This document shows, piece by piece, positions 53,385 to 64,000 of a DNA stretch of 64,000 nucleotides. The notes under the pieces were generated by a model. The model did not search any database. It was not told the origin of the DNA and saw only the letters and a program-made list of their open reading frames with translations. The position numbers and the translations under genes are program-made. Source of the DNA: Pseudisothecium myosuroides (taxonomy: Eukaryota > Streptophyta > Bryopsida > Hypnales > Lembophyllaceae); contig OX637287.1 in the NCBI GenBank assembly GCA_951799445.1, forward strand, positions 35,048,224 through 35,112,223, given 5' to 3'. Each line of letters opens with the position of its first letter. The stretch's first letter is position 1.

Positions 53385-56010
53385 AGAGATGAAGTCAAGT
53401 GTCTACTACAAGTTATAAAATTTTCAATTTTTGGATTTCTTTTGACTTTATTGAGAATCTTTTAACGAAAGAAAGATCAAAATCCACATCAAATACTCCT
53501 TTAATATAGAATAAATTCAAAAATTGTAAAAGTTTCAATGTAGATGCACATCATAGTGTATAACATCATGATATGAGCCAAAGTTATTGTGGTTGTAGGC
53601 CTAGAGTTTAATATTCCTATTAAATACTGAAATTTTCAAATTAGAATAGCAACTACAGTATATTTGACAAGCTTCATTTTGTTATTAAAAAAAATCATTT
53701 TTATGGCTAAGATTCACATCGAGAATGAATAGCAAGAAATGGTTAAAATACACTTCACGGGAGATCCATGGATTAAACATCTTCTTCCATCCTATTATCT
53801 TAGATGGACATCCAAGATAATAGATAGGTGGACTCTTGGTGTTAAGCTACCTAGATTCTTGGTGTTAAGCTACCTAGATTCTTGGTGCATGGTTTCAAGG
53901 TACTTCTGGGGAGGTTTAAAGGGGAGTCTACAGTAAAAGAATGGGGACACAAATGGGAAGTGGTGCTTCTACCTTATTTATAGAGTTAATAATGAAGTCA
54001 TCCATCAAATCCTACAAGGATACTGTGGCCAAAGAATGGTAAATGGATGATTTTCTAAATCAATGTAGAAATGAAGAATGCATCTAAATTGGTCCAAAAA
54101 TCATATCATTTTTAGCAAAGTACCTAGGTGATAGGTCTCCTCCTTTTAAGATTAATATGTTAGTCCTAGCTAGTAGTTCCAATAGCTTGTTGGTGATATC
54201 AAAGTGATTATATGTATTACACTTGAAGATGGTAGCGAGATCCACATTTTTTCCTCACAACTTTAATTAGAATGAAGAATGTCTATATTCCAAGCATTGG
54301 CAACAAAATTTGGTGTAACTACTTTAAATTACTAGTAGATTTGGTGTAAAATAATTCTAAAATAAATGCCCAATTTTGAAAAATTATTTTAACCTCAAAA
54401 GTTCTGAGCAATTTTTTTTTTTCCATTTTGTATGAAGTGACAAAGTGGCCATATAAATTGTTATAGTGGTGCTCTACGGCAGCTTCATAGATCATAAACC
54501 AAAAAGAGCGAAAGCTCATCAAGAATGTCCTCGAATAGGTTCCCTTGGGGCTGAGATCACTACAGTAGTGTCACAATAATGGGTGTCTACAGGTGATCTT
54601 GCCATGCTAATGGCAATAAACTCTAGAAAATTCAAGTCCAATGGATTTGGAAAATTCAAAGTCGGTGAACTTAGAAAATTCAAGTCCGGTAAATCTTAAA
54701 AGTTGAATTACATAAATATAGTACAATTTTCCTTCTTGTCTCCATACTTCTCAACACATTGGAAAAATTGAATTACATAAATACAATACAATTTTCCTTC
54801 TTGTCTCCATACTTCTCAGCACATTGGAATACATACATGGCATCTTTGGCTAAAACTGAAAGAAAAATCTCAAGCTGCCATTGCAGAGATGGAGAATATT
54901 GCACACTCTGGTGCACAAAAATTCTTACCAAAAATACTCGAGAGGACATCTATACTAAATGGCCATTTGTTTAGGGTATTGTAGGCAACAAGGCACCTAT
55001 ATAATTATTTTCAATGTTTCAAAGGTAAAGACTATTAATAATAAAAAATAATCTTTAAAATAGATCCAACTTTTTTCAATATATGATTTAGTAGGTGATT
55101 CTCTAGAGCCCACACGTCTTGTTTTTTTTCATTTTGTATGAAGTGACAAAGTGGCCATATAAAATGTTATAGTGGTGCTCTAAATTTCAATCCTATACTA
55201 TCCCTATATTGGATAGAAAATATCACAATAGCACATATCACATATCCATAATTCTATTTTCATCTTCAATTTGACGATTTCATCCAAGATCTTTTTTGAA
55301 TTTGAAGTTTTCTAGCAAAAAACTTCACAATTTCTTATCATTTTTCAGCCAAATTATTTTTTTGGTGCAATTTGGTACTAAAAAGAGAATTGAAAGTTTG
55401 TACAGGTTCCTATAACCTCAAATTTTAATAAGCTTTTCTTAAATTTCTTTTGCATAGAAAAAAACATATTAGCTTTGTGAGAATATAATTTTATTTCAAT
55501 TGGTGCCCCAAATAAAAAATTATACCATCCTTAGTTCAAAAAGTAGTTCATTAGCTAATGACAGAGAAGACACAAAAATTAGAAATAAAATTTTAAAATT
55601 TTATTTCTTATAGATCATATTTTGTCTACATAAAAAATTTCAGTCATTCAATTCCATTTGGATTAGTCAGATGTGAAAGTTATTGGACTCTTGTTTTCAA
55701 GCATTCCGACAATCTCTTTCAAAAATAAACTTATAGGATTCATTTTTGAACTCAATTTTCTCAATTTAACAAAAAATAAGTCTACAATAGTCAATTTTTT
55801 TTCTAGAACAATCTCACTATTCGGATTAGTGTATTTCAATTCCTTTTTGGAGCTACTAACGATTTAGATTTTTATTCTTTTTCATACCTATTTTTACTAA
55901 ATAATTTTTTAATGAATGGGAATCAAAGTTTTTTTTTCCTAGATTTTGAATTCAATTCTTCAATATAAAAATTAGAAATTCAAAATCTATAGCGTAAAAA
56001 TTTCAAGTCA
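53385..56010. repeat. Second copy of the large dispersed repeat, with insertions
   Basis: The parts 53385-53660 and 55200-56010 follow the order of 26270-28100 (see that entry for landmarks). Between them lie local repeats: a 23-bp tandem pair (GGTGTTAAGCTACCTAGATT, about 53838-53883), a 65-bp tandem pair starting 54705 and 54770, and a dispersed pair of about 58 bp (54418 and 55127, GTATGAAGTGACAAAGTGGC). A solo MITE end is at 53960-53976. Confidence 0.5.
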
Positions 56011-56245
56011 TGTGACTTGATTATAAGACTTGATTATAAGATCTGACTTTATTATCACCATATGTGACTTGATTATAAGACTTTGGATTACATAAAAAGC
56101 ATAGCTTCTATTATAAGTCAATATAAATAGATTATTTCATACGTGTTCCCTTTAAAAAAATCCATCTAAATGAATATGAATACACCACATATTTGAATAA
56201 AGGCGGTGGTGTAAATGTAGAACTTTGTTCCAAATTCTTCATCTT

Positions 56246-56425
56246 GAGAAGACTATAGGAACTCAAAGTATCCTATGTATGGTCCTAATTTGAAAATTTG
56301 AGAATTTTGAATCCACAAGTGAAATCAAAGAATTGAGAAGACTATAGGAACTCAAAGTATCCTATGTATGGTCCTAATTTGAAAATTTGAGAATTTTGAA
56401 TCTACAAGTGAAATCAAAGAATTCA
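56246..56425. repeat. Tandem duplication, period about 89 bp
   Basis: GAAGACTATAGGAACTCAAA, then GTATCCTATGTATGGTCC and GAGAATTTTGAATC(C/T)ACAAG occur twice in a row with almost no differences. Confidence 0.8.
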
Positions 56426-57557
56426 AAGCCTGACATTCTTGACTACTAAAGTTGGGGTCTGGCTTCTCTAGAGTATCACTTACTTGTGATTGACAACGGA
56501 AATTATTCTTTTTTATAGGTTCACAACGGAGAAAAACCTTCCATTTAAATTTTCTGTAATAAAAAAAGGCCCCCTTTGTCTATGAATTCAAAAATATTAT
56601 GAAAAGATTTGAGATGTAGTGAAATACAAAATTAAAACAAAGACAAAAAAGAAGCAACAAGTTTATGCATTTGTTTTATGGAAAAAAACATTTTCCTCCT
56701 ACTCCCTCAAATATCCATAACATTGCATAACAACCATCAATCCTCTTCTTTGTGGGAGGTATATTCTTCTCTAAGATATCCCAAGGGAGACCTTCAATTT
56801 AAATAACCAAATACACCATTGATCTCCTGACTAGCCTTGGCCAATTCTAGAGAAGCCACCTTGTTTTTTTTTGTCAAATTTGAAATTTGAAATAAAATCT
56901 TATGTGTTTTTTGGAGTGGCTACCTTTATACTAAAAAAGAAAAAAGAAAGTTAATGAAGTTGTCAAAGAACATATTTTAAAGAAACTCCAATGTATAAAG
57001 TCTGCCAATTTTTAAATGGAATTTATTAATTTTAGATAACACTAAATGGATGAAAATATAAAAGTGATGGATGAATGATAACTGAACAAATTTAGATGGT
57101 TTATGTGTCATACATAAGGATAGTCACATCTTCTTCACCTTAATTTTAATTCTCGAAAAATGAGAATGTGGCGCTTTCTCCTTAACTTGGAGAGCTTCCA
57201 AGTATTGAGAATGCCCAATCTTCTTTTCTGGAGGTGAGTAATGGGCGTACACAAAATTTCTTCACAAATTTTTGATTTGCGTTTCACCTTCCTTGTGGAA
57301 CACCAAAAGTTATCATTTAGATCCTCACTCGTTTGGATTCGCTGATTGTGTTTCTTTACCGCTTATTGTGGCTCTTTACTACATCGATCCTATCTGTAGG
57401 TGAATAGTTTTCTTGAAGTTTCTATTGGGGTGTTACACCTTCTTCTTGTACTACGGCTCCCCATTGGCTCTTCTTTTCTCTCACCAACTTCTCATTTTAC
57501 ATAAAATTTTGCTTCCCCGATAAGGTGACTACCCCTAATAATTGTCGAAGCAACAAC
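56426..57557. other. AT-rich spacer between the DnaJ copies
   Basis: No gene or element ends were recognised. Composition shifts from AT-rich to GC-richer near 57500, where the upstream region of the second DnaJ gene appears to begin. Confidence 0.35.
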
Positions 57558-57575
57558 GAAGATTCTTGAGAATTC
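57558..57575 (+). promoter_or_regulatory. Heat-shock element upstream of the second DnaJ gene
   Basis: GAAgaTTCttGAGaaTTC has four alternating units in exact 5-bp register (GAA, TTC, GAG, TTC), only one base off a perfect four-unit heat-shock-factor site. It lies about 800 bp before the start codon, at the point where the GC-rich leader begins. Heat induction is an inference from this motif and the gene's family. Confidence 0.5.
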
Positions 57576-58375
57576 CACCGTCGGAAACGTCCTTGCCGCG
57601 GAAAGTGGCCATACAGACAATACCCGCCTGAAGCCCGGAAGCAACTGGAAACAGAAGAAGTCCCCCCTCGCCGCCCGACAAAACATGTGCAAAATGAGCC
57701 AGGAACTTAACTTACTAGTAAACGGAAATCAAACTACCGGCCGGACCCACTTGAATCCGAGTTGGCAGTCCTGCCTCCACCTGACCGTCGGATGCCACCA
57801 GCAGAGGGCCGAGATGAGCCCCCGCCCTAGTGAAACTCCTGGCCGTCGATCCAGAGCCAACTTCGCGGACGGCAGGGATGGCGTCCCGGGAAAGAGTTCA
57901 ATGTGTGCGGACTGCGGACGCCCGCAGGAAGGATGACCGCAGGCCCACAGAAGGTGCTGGAAGTCCGTCGGAAGGGAAAGGAAAGACCTCTGACCCATTT
58001 GGCAAATTGAGTTGCCTGCCTGCTTGCCTGCACAGTGTTGTGTTTCACTTCGTTAGGGTTGCAGAAGGCGCCTTGCCTTGCCCCCGCAGCTCTCCACGCA
58101 GCCTCGCTTCAGAAATTGCTGCTGTGACTCGCGTGTCCGCTCGACAGGACCGGCCTCGCTTGTTCAGCGACAATCGGGCGCTGCAGCAGCCGGATCGCTC
58201 GTTCGGACGCACTCGGCCCGCGTGATTTGGCCCGGCCCTCGTTTGTTGCCCCGCGACAGACGCTGCGTCACGTGGTTGTGGAGGAGCCGCACGTTGTTTG
58301 TGCATCTGCGACTCCGCTTGCTGGACTGATCGCCTCGTCGCTCCGTGTTTTCGTCGGTAGGCCCGGTTGGCAGCC
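57576..58375 (+). promoter_or_regulatory. GC-rich promoter/leader of the second DnaJ gene
   Basis: A sharply GC-richer stretch than the surrounding spacer. Overlapping frames of 77-131 residues on both strands are Arg/Pro/Ala-rich and are artefacts of composition. A leader intron is possible, but its borders cannot be fixed. Confidence 0.4.
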
Positions 58376-61312
58376 ATGTTCGGGCGCATGCCAACGAAGA
58401 AGAGCGACAACTCGAAGTATTATGACGTCCTCGGGGTGTCGAAGACCGCGTCGCAGGATGAGCTGAAGAAGGCGTACAGGAAGGCGGCAATTAAGAACCA
58501 TCCCGACAAGGGTGGGGATCCGGAGAAGGTAGGGTTGTGCGCCAGTCGGAATTGAATTGAGTTAGGCCCGTGGGGTTGCGTGGTGCGGGCTCATGAGTGA
58601 AAGTGTTGCGATTCCGTGCCTGTTGTGTAGAAAGGTTTCCGAAATTACGCGACTGGCGATGGTGTGGAGTGGATCGTTGCTTGGTTGTGCGTGATGTGTG
58701 CCTCGGCTTTGGCCTTTGCCGTGTAAATGACCTCGGGAAGCTATTCTTGGTCTGATGTAAAATGTGCCGAAGGTGATAGATACTGGTTCGGCGGAGCCTG
58801 GAATGCTGTCGTCACCTCTTGTAATGCTTGTTTGCGTTGAGTTAATGGGTGGCCTCGTGTGTGCAGTTCAAGGAGCTCGCTCAGGCTTACGAGGTGTTGA
58901 GCGATCCCGAGAAGCGTGATTTGTATGACCAATATGGAGAAGACGCTCTCAAAGAAGGGATGGGTGGAGGCGGTGGATCGCACAATCCGTTCGACATCTT
59001 TGAGTCTTTCTTCGGTGGCGGCAGCGGTTCGTTTGGAGGTACGCTAGTTCAGACTTGGACGCAGATATGGATGGTCTGATCACCGCCTCGAGTGTAAATC
59101 GTTGAGCATTTTCGTTTCGAAGCGGATTTCTGTAAATTGATGTGCTTGACCTGTTTCAGGCAGCAGCGGCAGGGGTGGCCGACGACAGAGAAGGGGAGAA
59201 GACGTTGTTCATCCCCTGAAGGTTTCGCTGGACGAACTCTACAACGGAACATCGAAGAAGCTCTCTTTGTCGAGGAACGTCATCTGCTCGAAATGCAAAG
59301 GGTAAATCTCGGTGCTACTTGCTGTTCGATTTTGGATGGGAATAATTCATAGGGTTGAGTCGAGATGGAAAGTGTGCAGTTCCGAGGGTGTTCTCATCCG
59401 GACTGAACGCTTCTTCTGAAGTCGAAGCGTGCGGCCAGAAGCCTAGGTTAATCCAGCGTCTGTGTGAACCCCGTTTCAATCGACGTTGTTTCACCCGCTG
59501 AGCTTAATCGCAGTTTGGTCGGGACGCGTCCATGATCGAGGAACTGATGCCCCACAGCGATAGTTAGCGGAGTTGATTAGGGTTGGTTCACTGCGGAAAT
59601 GATCTTATGAGCATTAGTCGTCGATCGCTGGACGTTTGGACGGTGACTTAGAGGCGATTTTCTACCCAGCGACGTGTTGCATTGAGATGAGTGCCATTTC
59701 TCGTTTCTGTCTTCGACTGTGTGGCGCTTGGAATGTGCGAGTGGCCTATGCCGTGGACGTGTGGGCGTGTGCCTGGCCTGGGCGATCCCGTCGTTCTGGG
59801 ATTCATTTTCCTGCATCCGCGAGTCTGGGAAGCTTATCTTTATGAGTTGGCAGGAAGCTCAAACCTAAGGCAGATGGTGTCAATCGTTGTTTTGTCGAAT
59901 TCTGAGGATTCCGTGTTTCGAATGATGCAGGAAAGGATCGAAGACCGGTGCATCCAGTCGGTGCGCGGGTTGTCAGGGTTCGGGCATGAAGGTTTCGATC
60001 CGTCAGCTGGGTCCCAACATGATTCAGCAGATGCAGCACGTGTGCTCCGACTGCAGAGGCTCAGGTGCTGGAACTTACCTCGATAGTCGACTGCATGTAC
60101 GGAGGCTCGAGGAGTGTGAGGTGCATTGCTTAGTGGTTGTTCGTGTCCTTGACTGAAGAAGTCGTTCCTGTTGTGCAGGCGAGACGATCAGCGAGAAGGA
60201 CAAGTGTGGGCAGTGCAAGGGGCAGAAGGTTGTGCAGGACAAGAAATTGTTGGAGGTGCATGTGGAGAAGGGTATGATGCACGGCCAGAAGATCACGTTC
60301 CAAGGCGAGGCTGATGAGGCGGTACGTACTGTTGCGGTGCCTGTGTGGCTAATGGGGCGGTGTAGAGACATGCTGGGGGTTTGGGTATGTGGGAGCTTGA
60401 GGAATCGTCATGTTGAGTTTTGCTTTGGAAGCCTGCAGCTGACAGCTGGATCGGGTATTCCGTTTTGTGCGTGGTGTGCAGCCTGATACGCAGACAGGAG
60501 ATATCGTTTTCGTTTTGCAACAAAAGGAGCACCCGAAATTCAAGAGGAAAGGAGACGATTTGTTTGTGGAGCACAGTCTGAGCCTGACAGAAGCGTTGTG
60601 TGGTTTCCAATTTCCTCTGACGCACTTGGATGGAAGGCAGCTCCTGATCAAGTCGAACCCCGGGGAAATTGTGAAGCCAGGTACTTACTGTTCGTGTCAT
60701 CCTCTCTCTACTTTGAATGTCATGGATAGATGGCGTGTACCTCCATAGTGCATGCTGCGATAATTCGTCGGCACTAGTGACGGGGATGAGTGAAGATGCA
60801 TTTCATTTGTGAGCGCCCCATCAAAAATTCGCTGCGTCAAGGGTATCTGATTCCAGATTGCAAATTTAGTTGGTGAAGGCGAGGTCAGGGGTCCTGTTTC
60901 CCGACCGAAGAACGCTGTGTCGTTCCGCAGGGTGCAAATGGTTGATCAGGTGGCATTGTTTTGCTGACGTGTTCTTTTGCTTCGAGCAGGTCAATTCAAG
61001 GCTATCAACGACGAGGGCATGCCGCACTACCAGAGGCCTTTCATGAAAGGTAGGATGTATTTGCATTTTGCGGTGGAGTTCCCAGAGTCGGGCTCATTGA
61101 CAGCGGATCAGTCGGCAGCGTTGCAAGCTATTCTACCTCGTAGATCAGGTAGCCAGTTGACGGACATGGAGTTGGACGAATGTGAGGAAACGACACTAAT
61201 CGATGTGAACATTGAGGATGAGATGAGAAGGAAGCAGCAGCAACAGCAGGAAGCATACGATGAGGATGACGAAGATTCCTCTGGACCTCGTATACAGTGC
61301 GCCCAGCAATAG
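58376..61312 (+). CDS. Type A DnaJ / HSP40 co-chaperone, farnesylated class (copy 2)
   Basis: Seven exons: 58376-58528, 58867-59038, 59160-59301, 59931-60064, 60179-60321, 60482-60680, 60990-61312; 421 residues. Every intron falls at the same codon and phase as in copy 1, so this is a tandem paralogue. HPD is at 42-44; zinc-finger repeats are [32 protein letters not shown]; the C-terminus is again CAQQ. Copy 2 has one residue less in the Gly-rich linker (exon 3 is 3 bp shorter) and one more in the Gln-rich tail ([13 protein letters not shown]). Codons and introns are GC-richer than in copy 1, suggesting a different local history. The start is the ATG of MFGRMPTKK; the frame is open two codons upstream, but without an ATG. 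It should act as an HSP70 partner in cytosol and at membranes. Confidence 0.95.
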
Positions 61313-62010
61313 GCATGTAAATGTCATGGCTTCTGTTCATTTTGTTGTGGTTATGGTTTTCGGACGTATGAAAGGCGTTTGATTTTTTTACAGACGACAT
61401 TACGTCATTCCCTTTGTATGTGGTTGTGAGGTTAGGTGACCATTTCTGGGATAGGTATCGAGAGCGGCCTATAGTTAAACCCCTAACTGATATAGCGCAT
61501 GGGTCTGGACATCGAAAACCACCTGCTTGGTATACAATGTTGATGCTGATCTGCCCTGTGACCGTTTTCAATTTTTACGATATCTGTGGAAATTCATGGA
61601 ATCCATATTACTGGAGTGAACTCTTATAGAATATAAGATATCTACGAGAATCAGCAGGTTTTTTTGTTGAAAACTTGGTTCGAGTGTTTTACCCAAGAGA
61701 TGTTCCCAGCTTCGTTTTGTTTTTTCTCTTTGTCGGATGCTTACTTCAGGCTTGAGGCATTTACTTAGTTCATTATCTCATCTCATGTATATGGTTCGTC
61801 TGTTATAGAACTCTGAGATGCATACACTCAACCCTCTTCAACGACGCTGTTACGAATGTGCTTCTTGCACATTTGTTCACTTCTCGTGTGGGTTGTAAAA
61901 TCAAATTTGTACTCAACGGGAGCATTTCTCAGGATATGAGCTCTTGTAAAGTGTCAGAAGTGGGCTGGGAGTAGGCTGAATTGTTCCAATTTGATAAAGC
62001 TTCTGCACTG
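61313..62010. other. 3' region of the second DnaJ gene
   Basis: Probable 3' untranslated sequence followed by intergenic DNA. Nothing else was recognised. Confidence 0.4.
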
Positions 62011-62178
62011 GTAGAGAGCTGGTCTTGGAGCACCAGTGAGAGCACCACAGCTGCCCATGCGGGCCTCTAGCATGGGTGGTGCTCATCGGGTGCTCAAAGA
62101 CCATCAGAGCTTGGTGCTGATGTGCGCCTCTAGCGCCAAGCTGTGGTGCTCATTGGTGCTCCAAGACTAGCTTTCTAC
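62011..62178. mobile_element. Foldback element with three potential stems
   Basis: The outer arms GTAGAGAGCTGGTCTTGGAG and CTCCAAGACTAGCTTTCTAC are inverse with two mismatches, and pairing continues through GCACCA. Inside are two further hairpins: GCCCATGC-GCATGGG, embedded in GAGCACCAC-GTGGTGCTC, and AGCTTGG-GCCAAGCT. Both inner loops carry CCTCTAGC. The sequence can form a cloverleaf or three-way junction. No convincing target duplication was found. Confidence 0.6.
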
Positions 62179-62520
62179 TTGTGTTGGGGTTAGGATGTTG
62201 GGATTAGGATGCTACTTGAATTTTGTTTGTGACATGAATGTATAGTAGAATAGTGAAAAGTAGTTGAAAAGTAGTGTCTAGTTTCCTTTTGAATGACATC
62301 ATGGCATCATGGGGTATAAAGTTGAATGGATGCTAGAAATCTTGCATCATGGCAATTGGTACTTTGATGATTGTTATCATACTTCCTCTGTCTCATTAAA
62401 AACCTCCAAATCAAGTACAATTCTTGTCCTACTAAAAACCTTCAAATCATACACAATTCTTGTCTCACTAAAGCTCCGTTTCATAATTTCGACCATTGAG
62501 TGAATGTTGGCCATGTTGAA

Positions 62521-62770
62521 TGACCTTATGGGGGTAAGTCAAGAGATCAAGGAGCATTCTTCTCCTAGAAATCTTGGCCTTGTTCCTATGAAGCACCTTG
62601 TACTTGCAATGCTTCTTTAGATAGTAGTGTTGATGATAGGTTTTGAATGACCTTATGGGGGTAAGTCAAGAGATCAAGGAGCATTCTTCTCCTAGAAATC
62701 TTGGCCTTGTTCCTATGAAGCACCTTGTACTTGCAATGCTTCTTTAGATAGTAGTGTTGATGATAGGTTC
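62521..62770. repeat. Exact tandem duplication, period 127 bp
   Basis: The unit starting TGACCTTATGGGGGTAAG at 62521 is repeated from 62648 with no difference seen by eye through GTTGATGATAGGTT. Absence of mutations implies a very recent event or an assembly artefact. Confidence 0.9.
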
Positions 62771-64000
62771 GGTGATCACTTCAGCACTATAAAAATTGTT
62801 CATGAAGTGGACTAAGTTTCTTTGTTGCGTGTATTTAGGTTGGGACAAATGTTTTTAGAATCCCGTTGTTGCCACCAACCTTTAAATCATCAAAAATGAT
62901 GGAGGTGACAACATTCACAAACTATGTTCAAATATGACACTTTCCTCATGGATTTTGGGTGCCTAAACAACGGCGCCTAAGCTAGAGATTCTGTATAGAT
63001 CTAAGGGATGGGTTGTTGGTTTTTTAATGCATGTATCACTAGTACAAAGACTAAAAATATAGTTAATCCCACGTGGAGAAGCTTTAGTTGGAGGTTTGAG
63101 AGTTTGGAATTGGTCTCAAGAGCTTGATACTAAAGTCCAATATTATAATAGTTGGAAATGACCTAAGTCTCATTAGCATGATTTTAGAAGGAAGTTTTGA
63201 TGGTTCAACCCTATAAAAATTAATCCTTGTAGTTTGGTGAATCCTCAAGAATTCAGCTCAAGCCAAAATGTTCATATTAAATAAAATAAAACTATTTTGA
63301 AGCATTTTAAATAGAAGATTATAATGCATTTTTGTGATTTTTAAAATTAGAATTTGATGTTTAAAATTCATCTTCAAAGTTTTACACCGACCTAAACATC
63401 ATTACTATGAAGAATTAAAATTTGGATTCAACTTGGATAAATCGGTCCTCACCATTTTTCAAAGTTGGGCCTTCTCAAAAACTTTTACCTCATAGATTGC
63501 AAGATGTTTGTGTTCAAAGTGAAGAAAACAAGTTTTTCAGCATGTTCTGTGACTAGATTATTTGACTTTGAGTTTTCTAAACTTAGGTTTTTGCCCTTCA
63601 AATTTTGAATAAATTTTTTTTTTGTTGAAGATTTGAGTTGAAAGTCTAAAGAAGGGAAGTTCCTCCAAAAAATGCTTGATTTTCATTCTTTAAGAAATTA
63701 TTAAGTAGAAGTAGGTACAAGCTTGAAGGGAAAAAAATTATGAGTAGCTTTAAAATGGAATTGGAACACACCAATTCCAAATTTTCAATGATGAGATTGT
63801 TTTAAGTGGTAAAGGCTAAACTTCATGTTTCTAACTACTTACACTAGGAAATAATTGACTTACTTAATATGTTATGTTTGTAGATGTTGAAATCTATGTA
63901 CAATATTGTAGATGATTTTATTTCGACAAGTAAAATTTGAATGAGTAATTTGTCTCTTAGCAAGTCCATTTGTTGGTCAAAATTAAAGGTGATTCATTAC
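62771..64000 (-). repeat. Intergenic DNA ending in an inverted copy of the dispersed repeat
   Basis: From about 63300 to 63810 the minus strand follows 27880-28080: AACAATCTCATCAT, GGAATTGGTG, GAGCTA-like ACTCAT, CTTAATAATTTCTTAAAGAATGAAAATC, then GGACTT/AGACTTTCAA. Before that (62771-63300) nothing was recognised. Confidence 0.45.

Noticed and set aside
57729..58490. Several Arg/Pro-rich frames on both strands before the second DnaJ gene
   Set aside because: GC-rich composition opens all frames; no frame joins to the DnaJ coding sequence or matches a family.
59577..60700. Long frames on both strands over DnaJ exons 4-6
   Set aside because: Intron readthrough and antisense shadows of the co-chaperone gene.

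Overview
The window is nuclear DNA of a land plant. Four intron-bearing genes with GT-AG splice sites sit in AT-rich DNA full of repeats. The gene set is a plant J-protein ending in a CAQQ farnesylation box, a plant-type alpha-amylase, a class III peroxidase and a BPA1-like RRM protein. Compact genes with mostly short introns and no recognisable flowering-plant repeat families fit a non-seed plant (bryophyte or lycophyte). That assignment is inference; no marker gene fixes the lineage.

Layout. 1-7.3 kb: a patchwork of small mobile elements, several flanked by TTAA or TA. 7.9-10.1 kb (+): an RRM protein of the BPA1 family, followed by tandem decayed copies of its own last-exon end. 14.1-19.6 kb (-): a 15-exon alpha-amylase whose N-terminal half is a long coiled coil behind a plastid-transit-like leader. 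20-31 kb: repeats, including a TTAA element nested in a second TTAA element, a MITE with 9-bp target duplications, and one copy of a dispersed repeat of about 2 kb. 31.2-34.9 kb (-): a four-exon class III peroxidase with a C-terminal extension. 35-49.5 kb: mostly anonymous DNA with an unprocessed pseudogene of the Strawberry notch / FORGETTER1 helicase family at 40.6-43.0 kb, two MITE-like elements and a 0.5-kb foldback. 50.1-52.5 kb and 58.4-61.3 kb (+): two paralogous seven-exon type A DnaJ genes in direct tandem, each encoding 421 residues, separated by 5.8 kb of repeats. 61.3-64 kb: a foldback element, a 127-bp tandem duplication and an inverted copy of the dispersed repeat.

All exon joins were made by hand from splice motifs, reading frame and family conservation. 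Summed exon lengths are multiples of three for all five intact genes. The genes form no operon or cluster; apart from the DnaJ pair, their functions (starch breakdown, wall or vacuolar peroxidase, chaperone cofactor, RNA-binding protein) are unrelated. No intact transposase or reverse transcriptase, no rRNA or true tRNA gene, and no CRISPR array was seen. The points most worth following are the TTAA elements with piggyBac-like ends, one of them with its empty site readable from a relative in the same window, and the coiled-coil/amylase architecture.
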